From an uncultured Eubacteriales bacterium (GTDB lineage: Bacteria > Bacillota > Clostridia > Christensenellales > UMGS416), in contig UQLW01000011.1 in assembly GCA_900542005.1 (NCBI GenBank), positions 11,447 to 75,446 of the forward strand: a stretch of 64,000 nucleotides of DNA, in the 5' to 3' direction. Below are positions 31,523-40,120 of this stretch, piece after piece; within the stretch, counting starts at the first letter, position 1, and the number at the start of each line of letters is the position of its first letter. The notes beneath the pieces were generated by a model that did no database searches, was not told where the DNA came from, and was given only the letters and a program-made list of their open reading frames with translations. A program made the position numbers and the translations under genes.

Positions 31523-31936
31523 ATGATCAAAGTAATTTACGGAAAGCGCGGATCCGGCAAAACCAAGCGGATTATTTCCCTGGCGAAAGCCGAAGCCGCC
31601 GCTTGCAAGGGCCATGTGGTATTCCTAGAAAAGGATAATCGCTGCATGCTGGATCTTCCCCATGAGATCCGCTATGTGAACGCTGGAGAATATTCGATTA
31701 AGGATCCGGATGTATTTTATGGATTCGTAAGCGGTATGCTGGCGGCCAACTTCGATATTGTGGATGTCTTTATCGACGCTTTGCCCTCCATTATCGGGTT
31801 GACAGCCGACGTAGAGCTTGAAAATTTCTTTAATAAGATGAAGAATCTGTCGGAGCAGATGCAGGTCAATATGATCATGTCGATCTCCGCAGGCGACGGC
31901 GCGCCGCCGGCCTTCCTGGAGCCCTACATCATATAG
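31523..31936 (+). CDS. Small conserved P-loop ATP-binding protein
   Basis: 137 residues starting MIKVIYGKRGSGKTKRI, with Walker A GKRGSGKT (residues 7-14), a Walker B-like VDVFIDAL (~88-95) and a helical C-terminus. Proteins of this kind are widespread in Clostridia, usually labelled ATP-binding or 'PilT-like', and lack an assigned function. Start follows GAGGAGGA. Single-gene unit with its own promoter and terminator. Confidence 0.8.
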   Translation: MIKVIYGKRGSGKTKRIISLAKAEAAACKGHVVFLEKDNRCMLDLPHEIRYVNAGEYSIKDPDVFYGFVSGMLAANFDIVDVFIDALPSIIGLTADVELENFFNKMKNLSEQMQVNMIMSISAGDGAPPAFLEPYII

Positions 31937-31944
31937 ATCGAATG

Positions 31945-31980
31945 ACCGCCGCATCCGCTGATGCGGCGGTTTATTTTTTT
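31945..31980 (+). terminator. Terminator after the P-loop gene
   Basis: CCGCCGCATC and GATGCGGCGG stem with a 4-base loop, followed by TTTATTTTTTT. Confidence 0.9.
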
Positions 31981-31985
31981 GCCGC

Positions 31986-32014
31986 TTGACAAGGCGGGTA
32001 TGAAGTGATATGGT
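31986..32014 (+). promoter_or_regulatory. trpS promoter
   Basis: TTGACA (31986-31991), 17 bases, TATGGT (32009-32014); starts the T-box leader. Confidence 0.75.
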
Positions 32015-32020
32015 TTCAGT

Positions 32021-32266
32021 AAATCGTTGAGGGAGAGAAGTAACCGGATCAAGCGCAGCGAAAGCGAGCCGGGGCAGGTGGAAGCCCGGCGCGGGCGGGC
32101 CGGTGAATGGGCTCCGGAGAGCGGACCGAGGGCGTGCTGGCCGGTAGGCTCCGACGGATTCCCACCGTGAACGGGGAGGCCGGTCAAAGCGCCGGAGCGG
32201 ATGATACATTTCAGGTGGCATAGCAGGGGAACCTGTCCTGAGTAAGGACGGGTTCCCCTTTTTTCA
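32021..32266 (+). promoter_or_regulatory. tRNA-Trp T-box leader of trpS
   Basis: The leader shows GAGAGAAGTA at the base of stem I, the conserved distal GAGCCGGGGC / GGTGGAAGCCCGG segment, the specifier region GAATGG before GCTCCGGAG with Trp codon TGG at 32108-32110, and a T-box core AGGTGGCATAGC (32213-32224). The UGGC tetrad would pair with the GCCA end of uncharged tRNA-Trp (discriminator G). It ends in a terminator (32226-32264: GGGGAACC...GGTTCCCC then TTTTTT). Uncharged tRNA-Trp should favour antitermination and raise TrpRS synthesis. The T-box sequence departs from the usual GGTGGNACCGCG. Confidence 0.9.
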
Positions 32267-32294
32267 TGAATAAGCGAGGGGAAGGATGATCGAC

Positions 32295-33296
32295 ATGTCT
32301 GAACAGCCAATGAAGAAAAAACGGATCTTTTCCGGCATACAGCCCTCGGGCAACCTGCACCTGGGCAACTACTTGGGCGCCCTGCGCAATTGGGTGCTGC
32401 TGAGCGACGAATACGACTGCTTCTACTGTATCGTGGATATGCATGCCATTACGGTGCGTCAGACGCCCGCCGATCTGCGCAAAAGGAGCCTGGAGCTGGC
32501 GGCGCTCTTTATGGCCAGCGGCTTGGATCCGGAAAAGAACGTGATTTTTATCCAGTCCCATGTACCGGCCCATGCCGAGCTGGCCTGGGTGCTCAACTGC
32601 AACGCCTACATGGGCGAGCTGGGCCGCATGACCCAGTTTAAGGAGAAGAGCTCCAAGCAGGGCGACAATATCGGGGCGGGCCTGTTTACCTATCCCACCC
32701 TGATGGCGGCGGATATCCTGCTCTATCAGGCGGATCTCGTACCGGTAGGCAGCGACCAGAAGCAGCACCTGGAGCTGACCCGGGACCTGGCGGTCCGCTT
32801 CAATAACGCCTATGGCGATACCTTCGTCGTGCCGGATCCCTATATCCCCAAGGCCGGCGCGCGGATCATGAGCCTGCAGGATCCCACCAGCAAGATGAGC
32901 AAATCCGGCGATTCCACCATCGCCATGCTGGAGGATCCGGCGGTAATCCGCAAGAAGATCCGCCGGGCGGTGACCGACCTGGATGGCCAGATCCGCTTTG
33001 ATCCAGAGCAGAAGCCCGGGATTACCAACCTTATCAATATCTATTCGGCGATTACCCATAAAACAGCCGAAGAGATTGAACGGGAATTCGACGGCCAGGG
33101 ATACGGCACATTCAAGGACGCGGTGGCCGATGTGGTCATCGAGGAGCTGACGCCCATCCAGACGCGGGTGAAGGAGCTGCTGGGCGAAAAGGATTACCTG
33201 CTGCGCGTGCTGAACGAGGGCGCCGATAAGGCGGCCTATGTGGCGCGGAAGACGCTGAGCAAGGTATACCGCAAGGTCGGTTTTGTGGCGCGCTAA
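32295..33296 (+). CDS. trpS: Tryptophanyl-tRNA synthetase
   Basis: 333 residues of class I synthetase. HIGH-type motif PSGNLHLGNYLG (~residues 17-28), KMSKS motif in TSKMSKSGDS (~196-205), and DILLYQADLVPVGSDQKQHLEL for Trp/ATP binding. The ATG at 32295 lies 9 bases after GAAGG; an in-frame ATG at 32286 abuts the Shine-Dalgarno and is less likely. Controlled by the T-box leader directly upstream. Confidence 0.97.
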   Translation: MSEQPMKKKRIFSGIQPSGNLHLGNYLGALRNWVLLSDEYDCFYCIVDMHAITVRQTPADLRKRSLELAALFMASGLDPEKNVIFIQSHVPAHAELAWVLNCNAYMGELGRMTQFKEKSSKQGDNIGAGLFTYPTLMAADILLYQADLVPVGSDQKQHLELTRDLAVRFNNAYGDTFVVPDPYIPKAGARIMSLQDPTSKMSKSGDSTIAMLEDPAVIRKKIRRAVTDLDGQIRFDPEQKPGITNLINIYSAITHKTAEEIEREFDGQGYGTFKDAVADVVIEELTPIQTRVKELLGEKDYLLRVLNEGADKAAYVARKTLSKVYRKVGFVAR

Positions 33297-33328
33297 GCCA
33301 GCGCGCCGCAAAGCCCCGATGGGAGCTG

Positions 33329-33367
33329 ACGGCTGGACGCTGAAAAAGCGTTCAGCCGTATTTTTTT
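33329..33367 (+). terminator. trpS terminator
   Basis: ACGGCTG-G-ACGC pairs with GCGT-T-CAGCCGT around a short A-rich loop, followed by TATTTTTTT. Confidence 0.9.
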
Positions 33368-33378
33368 GCACAGGCAGC

Positions 33379-33406
33379 TTGACATCTGCATAGAATGTAC
33401 TATAAT
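33379..33406 (+). promoter_or_regulatory. Promoter of the metal-resistance operon
   Basis: TTGACA (33379-33384), 16 bases, TATAAT (33401-33406), directly followed by the ArsR-type operator. Confidence 0.8.
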
Positions 33407-33408
33407 AA

Positions 33409-33430
33409 CATATGAACAATAATTCATATG
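33409..33430. promoter_or_regulatory. ArsR/SmtB-family operator
   Basis: CATATGAA-CAATAA-TTCATATG: 8-bp perfect arms around a 6-base A/T centre, the typical site of CzrA/CadC/SmtB repressors. It begins 2 bases after the -10 box and ends at the start of the regulator gene, so bound repressor would block transcription of its own operon. Confidence 0.85.
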
Positions 33431-33437
33431 AAAGGAT

Positions 33438-33809
33438 GTGATTCAAACGCCTGAAGCAAATGGCACGGAACGGTGCGAATTTATCCACGTCCACGAAGAT
33501 ATTGTGGAAAAGGTGATGAAACAGATGCCGGAGGAGGAAATCCTCTATGATCTTGCGGAGCTTTTCAAGATTTTCGGGGATTCCACCCGCATCAAAATCC
33601 TGTATGTGCTTTTTGAATCGGAAATGTGCGTATGCGATATCGCCCAGCTGCTGAATCTATCGCAGTCGGCGGTTTCCCATCAGCTGCGGGCGCTGAAGCA
33701 GAGCAAGCTCGTAAAATACCGCCGCGAGGGTAAGACGGTCTTCTATTCGCTGGCGGATGGCCATGTCCGGACCATCATCGATCAGGGCATGGAGCATGTA
33801 GCGGAATAA
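33438..33809 (+). CDS. ArsR/SmtB-family metal-sensing repressor (CadC-like)
   Basis: 123 residues with GTG start. Winged helix with DLAELFKIFGDSTRIKILYVL and the recognition helix LNLSQSAVSHQLRALKQ. Cysteines at 13 and the pair in MCVCDIA (64/66) match the thiolate site of CadC, so Cd(II)/Pb(II)/Zn(II) sensing is expected; the C-terminal helix has H and D/E residues (DGHVRTIIDQGMEH) like the SmtB/CzrA zinc site. It is the first gene of an operon with an HMA peptide and a P1B-ATPase, which it should repress until metal binds. Confidence 0.9.
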   Translation: MIQTPEANGTERCEFIHVHEDIVEKVMKQMPEEEILYDLAELFKIFGDSTRIKILYVLFESEMCVCDIAQLLNLSQSAVSHQLRALKQSKLVKYRREGKTVFYSLADGHVRTIIDQGMEHVAE

Positions 33810-33830
33810 ATGCGATAGGAGGAACGGGAT

Positions 33831-34049
33831 GTGAAAAAGGTTTACAAGCTGCAGGATCTGGACTGCGCCAACTGCGCCGCGAAAATGGAGGACGCCATCC
33901 GCCGGATTGACGGGGTTCAGGAGGCTTCGGTGAGCTTCATGGCGCAAAAGCTGACGATTACCGCAGACGACGCGCGCTTTGATGCGATCATGAAGGAGGT
34001 GGTCAAGGCCTGCCGCCGTGTGGAGCCGGACTGCCTGATCAAGCTATAA
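33831..34049 (+). CDS. Free-standing heavy-metal-associated (HMA) domain protein
   Basis: 72 residues, GTG start after AGGAGG. One ferredoxin-like HMA domain with the metal site LDCANCAAKME (CxxC at residues 11-14). It resembles the N-terminal domain of CadA/ZntA pumps but is encoded separately, 20 bases before the pump gene, and probably delivers metal to it. Confidence 0.92.
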   Translation: MKKVYKLQDLDCANCAAKMEDAIRRIDGVQEASVSFMAQKLTITADDARFDAIMKEVVKACRRVEPDCLIKL

Positions 34050-34069
34050 AAGAAAAGGAGCGATTTCCC

Positions 34070-35926
34070 GTGAGCAGAAAACAGAAAAAGATGCTGGCCC
34101 GCATTCTGGTCGCGGCGGTGCTGTTTGGGGTGGCGGCGTGCATTCCAGCCCAGGGATTTGTCCGTCTTGGGCTCTTTCTTATCCCCTATGGGGTGATCGG
34201 GTGGGACGTGCTTTGGAAGGCGCTGCGCAACCTCGTCCGGGGCCAGATGTTTGACGAGAGCTTCCTGATGGCTTTGGCGACCGTGGGCGCCCTTTGTATC
34301 GGCGATTATCCTGAAAGCGTATTTGTCATGCTGTTCTACCAGGTGGGCGAGCTTTTCCAGAGCTATGCAGTGGGCCGCTCCCGGAAGTCGATTGCCGCGT
34401 TGATGGATATCCGGCCGGATTATGCCAATGTGGAGCGCGGAAGCGTGCTGGAGCAGGTGGATCCGGAGGAGGTTGCTGTCGGAGATGTGATCGTGGTGAA
34501 GCCCGGCGAGCGAATCCCCCTGGACGGCGAGATCCTGGAAGGCGCGACCACGATGAATACCTCGGCCCTGACCGGCGAATCGCTGCCCCGGGAGGCCGCT
34601 GTAGGCGATCAGGTGATCAGCGGCTGCGTGAACCTGACAGGGGTGATCCGCGTGAAGGTCATCAAGCCCTATGGCGAATCCACCGTCGCCAAGATTCTGG
34701 ACCTTGTGGAGAACTCCAGCGCCAAAAAGGCCCAAACGGAGAACTTTATCACCCGGTTTGCCCGGTATTATACGCCGGCCGTGGTGGTGGGCGCGGTGCT
34801 GCTGGCCGCAGTCCCTCCGCTTATGCTGCGGCAGAGCTTCAGCCTGTGGCTGGAGCGCGCGCTGACCTTCCTGGTCATCTCCTGCCCTTGCGCCCTGGTG
34901 ATCTCTGTACCGCTCAGCTTCTTCGGCGGCATTGGCGGCGCTTCCAAAAGGGGAATTCTGGTGAAGGGCAGCAACTACCTGGAGGCCCTGGCCCAAACCC
35001 GGCTTGTGGTATTTGATAAGACGGGTACCCTGACCCGGGGGAGCTTCGAGGTGACCGCCATCCATCCGGATCAGGTATCGGAGGAGGCGCTGCTGGAGCT
35101 GGCGGCCCTGGCGGAAAGCTATTCTGACCACCCCATTGCCCAGTCCCTGCGCGCGGCCTGCTCCAAGGAGCTGGACGCCGGACGCGTGCAGCAGGCGGAG
35201 GAGGTGGCGGGCCACGGCATACGGGCGCTGGTGGATGGGCGCCGCGTCTATGCGGGCAACGGTAAGCTGATGGATGAAGCCGGCGTCGCATGGCGCGAGT
35301 GCCACCGGACCGGCACGGTGATCCATGTGGCGGTGGACGGCGAATATGCGGGCCATATCGTCATCTCCGATGAGGTCAAGCCGGACGCGGCGGAGGCGAT
35401 CCGCCTTTTGAAAAAGGAAGGCGTGCGCCGGACGGTGATGCTGACCGGAGACCGCACAGAGGTGGGCGAGGCCGTGGCCCGCCAGCTGGCTATCGACGAG
35501 GTCTATACGCAGCTCATGCCTGCCGGCAAGGTGGAAAAGGTAGAAGCGCTGCTCAAGGGCAAGGGCCCCAAGGAAAAGCTGGCCTTTGTCGGCGACGGGA
35601 TAAACGACGCGCCGGTATTATCCCGGGCAGATCTGGGGATCGCCATGGGGGGCCTGGGCTCTGATGCAGCCATCGAGGCGGCAGATATTGTCCTGATGGA
35701 CGATAAGCCCTCCCAAATTGCCGAAGCGATGCGTATTTCTAAAAAGACGCTGCGCATTGTCAAGCAAAATATTGTCTTTGCCCTGGGGATCAAGGCGGCG
35801 GTGCTGCTGCTGGGCGCGCTGGGCGCCGCCACCATGTGGGAGGCCGTGTTTGCCGACGTGGGCGTATCGGTGATCGCCATCCTCAACGCGATGCGGGCGC
35901 TGCGGGTGGAGGACGGCGAAGCATAA
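34070..35926 (+). CDS. P1B-type heavy-metal-translocating ATPase (CadA/ZntA-like)
   Basis: 618 residues, GTG start. It begins directly with the membrane helices, since the HMA domain is a separate gene. Motifs: actuator TGESLP, metal-binding CPC (residues 272-274), phosphorylation DKTGTLT (D316), SDHPIA with the HP dipeptide, and the GDGINDAPVL hinge. This is the P1B-2-like (Zn/Cd/Pb) or closely related class; Cu is less likely given the CadC-like repressor. It exports the metal across the cytoplasmic membrane. Confidence 0.93.
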   Translation: MSRKQKKMLARILVAAVLFGVAACIPAQGFVRLGLFLIPYGVIGWDVLWKALRNLVRGQMFDESFLMALATVGALCIGDYPESVFVMLFYQVGELFQSYAVGRSRKSIAALMDIRPDYANVERGSVLEQVDPEEVAVGDVIVVKPGERIPLDGEILEGATTMNTSALTGESLPREAAVGDQVISGCVNLTGVIRVKVIKPYGESTVAKILDLVENSSAKKAQTENFITRFARYYTPAVVVGAVLLAAVPPLMLRQSFSLWLERALTFLVISCPCALVISVPLSFFGGIGGASKRGILVKGSNYLEALAQTRLVVFDKTGTLTRGSFEVTAIHPDQVSEEALLELAALAESYSDHPIAQSLRAACSKELDAGRVQQAEEVAGHGIRALVDGRRVYAGNGKLMDEAGVAWRECHRTGTVIHVAVDGEYAGHIVISDEVKPDAAEAIRLLKKEGVRRTVMLTGDRTEVGEAVARQLAIDEVYTQLMPAGKVEKVEALLKGKGPKEKLAFVGDGINDAPVLSRADLGIAMGGLGSDAAIEAADIVLMDDKPSQIAEAMRISKKTLRIVKQNIVFALGIKAAVLLLGALGAATMWEAVFADVGVSVIAILNAMRALRVEDGEA

Positions 35927-35942
35927 CCCTGTAGGAAGAAGG

Positions 35943-35970
35943 GCCGGCTGGCAGCAGCCGGCTCATTTTT
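35943..35970 (+). terminator. Terminator of the metal-resistance operon
   Basis: GCCGGCTG and CAGCCGGC stem with a 4-base loop, then TCATTTTT. Confidence 0.85.
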
Positions 35971-35994
35971 GTCTGATTCGGCTGGCGGTAAAGG

Positions 35995-36125
35995 TTGTGA
36001 TCTGTCTATAAATCAGGTACAATAGATACAATATTAAAATTGAAATAGATGGAGACAACAGGCGTAACGCCGCTGAGCCCCCGGGCGCGGGACAAGGGCG
36101 TCCGGGGCGGGCGCAGGGAGGGAAT
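35995..36125 (+). promoter_or_regulatory. Promoter and structured leader of the GGDEF gene
   Basis: TTGTGA (35995-36000), 17 bases, TACAAT (36018-36023). The roughly 95-base leader contains a GGCGTAACGCC hairpin and a GC-rich stem between GCCCCCGGGCGC and GCGTCCGGGGC. I do not recognise it as a c-di-GMP (GEMM) or other known riboswitch. Confidence 0.5.
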
Positions 36126-38300
36126 ATGAAAGAGGAGCTTCAGGAGGCTAAGCGTGCGCTTTCCGGCATGATGCGGGCCTATCTTGTGGATCGCGATGTG
36201 GAAGGTACGCTGCGCTTCGCGGCAGAGGACATCTATTCTGTGGGCCTGGGGCAGGGGACGGCCGCCCTGGGGCGGGAGGCGCTCCAACGCCTGATAGAAT
36301 GCGAGATTGCCGCAGACCCAGAGCCCTATGAAATCCGCGAGGAGCGCTTCGAGGCGAAGGCCGCGGGGACGGGCGTAACGGTCCTGTACCGCCTGCGGGT
36401 CGGCCGGCCCGGCGAGGCGGAACAGACGATCTGCCAGACGGCCAGCCTGCAGAAGGAGCAGGGCGCCTATAGGGTCAGCGTGACGCATACCTCATTGGCG
36501 CGGCAGAGGGGGAACGGCGGCCCGATGGAGCAGGCGCTGCAGGAGAAGCAAGCCCAGCTGGAGCAGGCGCGGAGAACGCTGAGGGAATTAACCGACTCCA
36601 TACCCGGCGGCATCGGGAAAATCGCCCTGGACGATGGGCTAACCCTGATCGAGGGTAACGAGGCCCTTTTTGCGCTGTACGGGTATACACGGCAGCAGAT
36701 GATGAGCGAGCTTGGCAACCGGCTGGCAGACGCAATGCCGGCAGATGAGCTGCGGGCGCTACGGAGCGCGATGGAGGCGGCGCGCAGGGAGGCCGGCGGC
36801 TTCTTTGAGGTGGAGAGCCGCATATCCCGCAGGGACGGCAGCCGGGCCGACCTGCTGATCCGGGGCGCGTGGCTTGGGCATCAGTCTGGCGATATGGTGC
36901 GCTGTATGATGGTGGATATCACCGCCAGGAAAAGAATGGAGCGGGCGCTGCGCCTGAGCGAGGAGCGCTTCCGTGTCGCACTGTCCAAGACCAGCAATAC
37001 CGTCTTTGACTATCATGTGGCCGACCGGTCGGCCACATGGCCGGAGCCAGCCATGGCGGTCCTGGGCCTGCCGCGATCTATGGAGGAGATGCCGGAGGCG
37101 ATGGTCAAGAGGGGCAGCGTCCTGCCGGAGTTTGCCGATGATTGGCTCAAGCTATATCAGCGTATCGGCGAGGGGGCGAATACGGCGTCCGGTACCGTTA
37201 AAATGCGCGACGCCCAGGGCAGCGAGGTATGGTTCCATATTACCCTGACGGCGCTGGAGGAAACGGGCCAGGCCATTGGGATCCTGGAGGATGTAACCCG
37301 GCAGAAGGAGCGGGAGGTGCGCTACCGTCAGCGGGAGCAGTACCGCAAGGCCATGCTGGCAGAGGCGGTGGTATATCTGGAGATGAACGTAAGCCGTAAT
37401 CAGGTGGAGCTGTGCCAGGGGGATTGGGAATACCTGCCGCCGGAGGCGGCCCAGTGCCAGTCCTATGACGGGCTGATGACGCTTCTGGCCAATCAGGCGG
37501 TGTTCTCCCAGGATCGCGAAGCCTATGAGCAGGCCTATAACCGTCAGCAGGTCCTGGACAGCTTTGAGGCAGGGGCAATGGAGCTGCGCCATGAGCACCG
37601 GTGGGTCCGCCAGGATGGCACGGTGCGCTGGGTGGCCAATATGATGCATATGCTCCAGGACGCCGACACCGGGGATACCCGGGGCTTTGCCTATATCCGG
37701 GATATTGACCGGCAGAAGCGGGAGGAGCTGGCGCTGCGCTACCGTTCGGAGCGCGACGCGCTGACCGGCCTGTACAACAAGCGGCAGACAGAGCAGATGA
37801 TTAAGCGTATCCTTCAGACCTCGCCGCCCGATACCGGACACGCTTTTTTCATGATCGATATGGATCATCTCAAGAAGGTCAACGATACCTGCGGCCATAT
37901 GGCCGGCGACGCGCTGCTGGCGGACTGCGCCCGGCAGCTGTCGGGTATTTTCCGCCATGACGATGTCATTGGCCGCATCGGAGGGGATGAGTTCGTGGTG
38001 TTTGTCCGCGACATCGTCTCGCCGGATTTTGTTGCGGAAAAGGCCAGGCAGATCGGCCTTGCGCTGGGAGAATCGGCGGAGCAGGCCCGGATGGGCGTGG
38101 CCTGTACCTGCAGCGTCGGCGCGGCGCTCTATCCCCGGGACGGCCAGGGCTTTGAGCGGCTGTATCAGCGGGCGGATATCGCCCTGTATGAGGCCAAGCG
38201 CAGGGGGCGTAATCTGTTCGTATTTTACGATCCAAGCTTTGATCACGGCCAGTGGACGCCGCAGTGGCGCACCGCGATTGATTCAGAGGCGGGGCGCTAG
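36126..38300 (+). CDS. PAS-domain diguanylate cyclase with SnoaL-like N-terminus
   Basis: 724 residues, no transmembrane helix. In order: a SnoaL/NTF2-like sensory domain (about 1-125), a short coiled coil (133-155), three PAS-type domains (about 155-270, 275-395, 405-530) and a GGDEF domain (540-705). The active site RIGGDEF (619-623 for GGDEF) is intact, as is the inhibitory I-site R610-H-D-D613, five residues upstream. It should make c-di-GMP with product inhibition, in response to a soluble ligand. No EAL domain. Start follows AGGGAGGG. Confidence 0.9.
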   Translation: MKEELQEAKRALSGMMRAYLVDRDVEGTLRFAAEDIYSVGLGQGTAALGREALQRLIECEIAADPEPYEIREERFEAKAAGTGVTVLYRLRVGRPGEAEQTICQTASLQKEQGAYRVSVTHTSLARQRGNGGPMEQALQEKQAQLEQARRTLRELTDSIPGGIGKIALDDGLTLIEGNEALFALYGYTRQQMMSELGNRLADAMPADELRALRSAMEAARREAGGFFEVESRISRRDGSRADLLIRGAWLGHQSGDMVRCMMVDITARKRMERALRLSEERFRVALSKTSNTVFDYHVADRSATWPEPAMAVLGLPRSMEEMPEAMVKRGSVLPEFADDWLKLYQRIGEGANTASGTVKMRDAQGSEVWFHITLTALEETGQAIGILEDVTRQKEREVRYRQREQYRKAMLAEAVVYLEMNVSRNQVELCQGDWEYLPPEAAQCQSYDGLMTLLANQAVFSQDREAYEQAYNRQQVLDSFEAGAMELRHEHRWVRQDGTVRWVANMMHMLQDADTGDTRGFAYIRDIDRQKREELALRYRSERDALTGLYNKRQTEQMIKRILQTSPPDTGHAFFMIDMDHLKKVNDTCGHMAGDALLADCARQLSGIFRHDDVIGRIGGDEFVVFVRDIVSPDFVAEKARQIGLALGESAEQARMGVACTCSVGAALYPRDGQGFERLYQRADIALYEAKRRGRNLFVFYDPSFDHGQWTPQWRTAIDSEAGR

Positions 38301-38333
38301 GCAGGCCTCCATGAAGCGGCGGGACCGGCAGAT

Positions 38334-38362
38334 TTGCCTTCCCGCCTTGTTTTTGGTATGAT
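38334..38362 (+). promoter_or_regulatory. tgt promoter
   Basis: TTGCCT (38334-38339), 17 bases, TATGAT (38357-38362). Confidence 0.6.
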
Positions 38363-38418
38363 AAACGGAGCATGATTGGGACGGGACGGATGAGGCCCGG
38401 CCAACAAGGAGGAAACAG

Positions 38419-39540
38419 ATGAACGCGCCCGTATGGTACGAGCCGATCAAAACCTGCAAGCAGTCGGGAGCGCGGCTGGGCCGGCTGCATACGCCCCATG
38501 GGGTGATCGATACGCCGGTCTTTATGCCGGTGGGCACCCAGGCGACGGTGAAAAGCATGTCTCCGGAGGAGCTCAAGCGGATTCATGCGCCGATTATTCT
38601 TTCCAACACCTACCACCTCTATCTCCGGCCGGGGCATGAGCTGATCCGCGAGGCCGGAGGCCTGCACCGGTTCATGGGCTTTGACGGCTCGATCCTGACC
38701 GATTCCGGCGGCTTTCAGGTCTTTTCGCTGACCGGGCTTCGCAAGATCACCGAGGAGGGCGTCGCCTTCCAAAGCCACCTGGATGGATCGCGGCATTTCT
38801 TTTCGCCGGAGGTTTCCATGCAGGTGCAGCAGGCCCTGGGGAGCGATATCGCCATGGCCTTTGATATCTGCTCGCCCTACCCGCGGAGCCTGGAGGAGGC
38901 GCGGGCGGATATGGAGCGCACCCATCGCTGGGCCCAGCGATGCAAGCAAAGCCATACGCGGCCGGATCAGGCGCTTTTTGGCATTGTCCAGGGCGGTATG
39001 CACCGGGAGCTCCGGATTGAATCGGCCCAAAGGCTGGCAGAGATGGATTTCCCCGGTTACGGGATCGGCGGGCTTTCGGTGGGCGAGCCTAAGCCCCTGA
39101 TGTATGAGATGCTGGAGGCGCTGATGCCCCATATGCCGGTGGATAAGCCCCGCTACCTGATGGGTGTGGGCAGCCCGGACTGCCTGGTAGAGGGCGCGCT
39201 GCGCGGCGTGGATATGTTCGACTGCGTATTGCCCACACGGACAGCCCGCACCGGCACCCTGATGACCAGCCAGGGCAGGATGAATATCCTGAACGCGCGC
39301 TATACCCGGGATTTTGAACCCGTTGACGCTGAATGCGACTGCTACCTTTGCCAGAACTTTTCCCGGGCTTACCTGCGTCACCTCTTTAAGGCGGAGGAGA
39401 TCCTGGCCGCGCGGCTGGCCTCCTGGCATAACCTGCGCTTTCTGATCTCGCTTATGGAGAAAATCCGGCAGGCGATAGCCGAGGACCGCCTGATGGATTT
39501 GAGAAATGAATTTTTTAAGCGCTACGGATATGAGGGATAA
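38419..39540 (+). CDS. tgt: Queuine tRNA-ribosyltransferase
   Basis: 373 residues. Catalytic segments TDSGGFQVFS and MFDCVLPTRTARTG (nucleophile Asp) and the zinc site CDCYLCQNF plus the downstream His in SWHNL are all present. Exchanges G34 for preQ1 in tRNAs with GUN anticodons. GGAGGAAAC lies upstream. The usual neighbours queA and ruvB are not here; yajC follows, as in many bacteria. Confidence 0.97.
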   Translation: MNAPVWYEPIKTCKQSGARLGRLHTPHGVIDTPVFMPVGTQATVKSMSPEELKRIHAPIILSNTYHLYLRPGHELIREAGGLHRFMGFDGSILTDSGGFQVFSLTGLRKITEEGVAFQSHLDGSRHFFSPEVSMQVQQALGSDIAMAFDICSPYPRSLEEARADMERTHRWAQRCKQSHTRPDQALFGIVQGGMHRELRIESAQRLAEMDFPGYGIGGLSVGEPKPLMYEMLEALMPHMPVDKPRYLMGVGSPDCLVEGALRGVDMFDCVLPTRTARTGTLMTSQGRMNILNARYTRDFEPVDAECDCYLCQNFSRAYLRHLFKAEEILAARLASWHNLRFLISLMEKIRQAIAEDRLMDLRNEFFKRYGYEG

Positions 39541-39627
39541 ATACAAAATTTGCGCAAATGACTTGAAAAAATCAGCCCGGCAAGGTATGATATTCAAAGT
39601 AATCACACGAGAAACGGAGAATGAGAC

Positions 39628-39945
39628 ATGATGACCCAACTGTATTTGGTGACAGGATCCGGCGCTTCCACCATTTCCTTTATTGTGATGATGGTGGCGA
39701 TGATCGCTTTGTTCTACTTTATGCTGATCCGCCCCCAGCAGAAGCAGCAGAAGAAGATCAACGACATGCTGAACAACCTGAAGGTAGGCGACCGCGTGAA
39801 GACCATCGGCGGCCTGTACGGCCGTATTGTCCGCATCAAGGATGAGGTTGTCATCCTGGAGGTCGGCGCCAACAAGGTGGAGATGCCCTTCTCCCGCCGG
39901 GCTATCGGCACCGTAGAGGATGCCGACGTGGAAAACGAGCTGTAA
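39628..39945 (+). CDS. yajC: Preprotein translocase accessory subunit YajC
   Basis: 105 residues: one N-terminal membrane helix (about 17-36), then IRPQQKQQKK, NNLKVGDRVKTIGGLYGRI and a small beta domain, the standard YajC layout. It associates with SecDF, whose genes are not in the window. A second ATG one codon later (39631) is equally possible. Confidence 0.95.
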   Translation: MMTQLYLVTGSGASTISFIVMMVAMIALFYFMLIRPQQKQQKKINDMLNNLKVGDRVKTIGGLYGRIVRIKDEVVILEVGANKVEMPFSRRAIGTVEDADVENEL

Positions 39946-39955
39946 GCTGACGCGT

Positions 39956-39994
39956 ACCGCCGCCGCCGATGTATGTCGCGGCGGTTTTCTTTTT
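39956..39994 (+). terminator. yajC terminator
   Basis: ACCGCCGC and GCGGCGGT stem with a long loop, followed by TTTCTTTTT. Confidence 0.85.
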
Positions 39995-40010
39995 CCCCAG
40001 GGGGAGCGCC

Positions 40011-40039
40011 TTGCGAAAAAGGCGAAAAAAGGCTATAAT
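40011..40039 (+). promoter_or_regulatory. miaB-ylbF-mutSL promoter
   Basis: TTGCGA (40011-40016), 17 bases, TATAAT (40034-40039), about 80 bases before miaB. Confidence 0.7.
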
Positions 40040-40120
40040 TGATGCTGTCGGCAAAATCCGACTCCAAAGCCCTGCGGTGCGCCTGCCGGGCGCATCATAA
40101 GAAGGAGGGACGTCCCCTAC

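Noticed and set aside
32211..33494. 427-codon minus-strand frame opposite trpS
   Set aside because: Shadow of trpS and of its T-box leader; no start signals and a His/Gln/Arg-rich composition.
36024..36125. c-di-GMP (GEMM) riboswitch in the GGDEF leader
   Set aside because: The leader folds, but the conserved GEMM segments are absent.
37966..39639. 557-codon minus-strand frame opposite the GGDEF and tgt genes
   Set aside because: Runs antisense across two well-supported genes and their spacer, including the tgt promoter.
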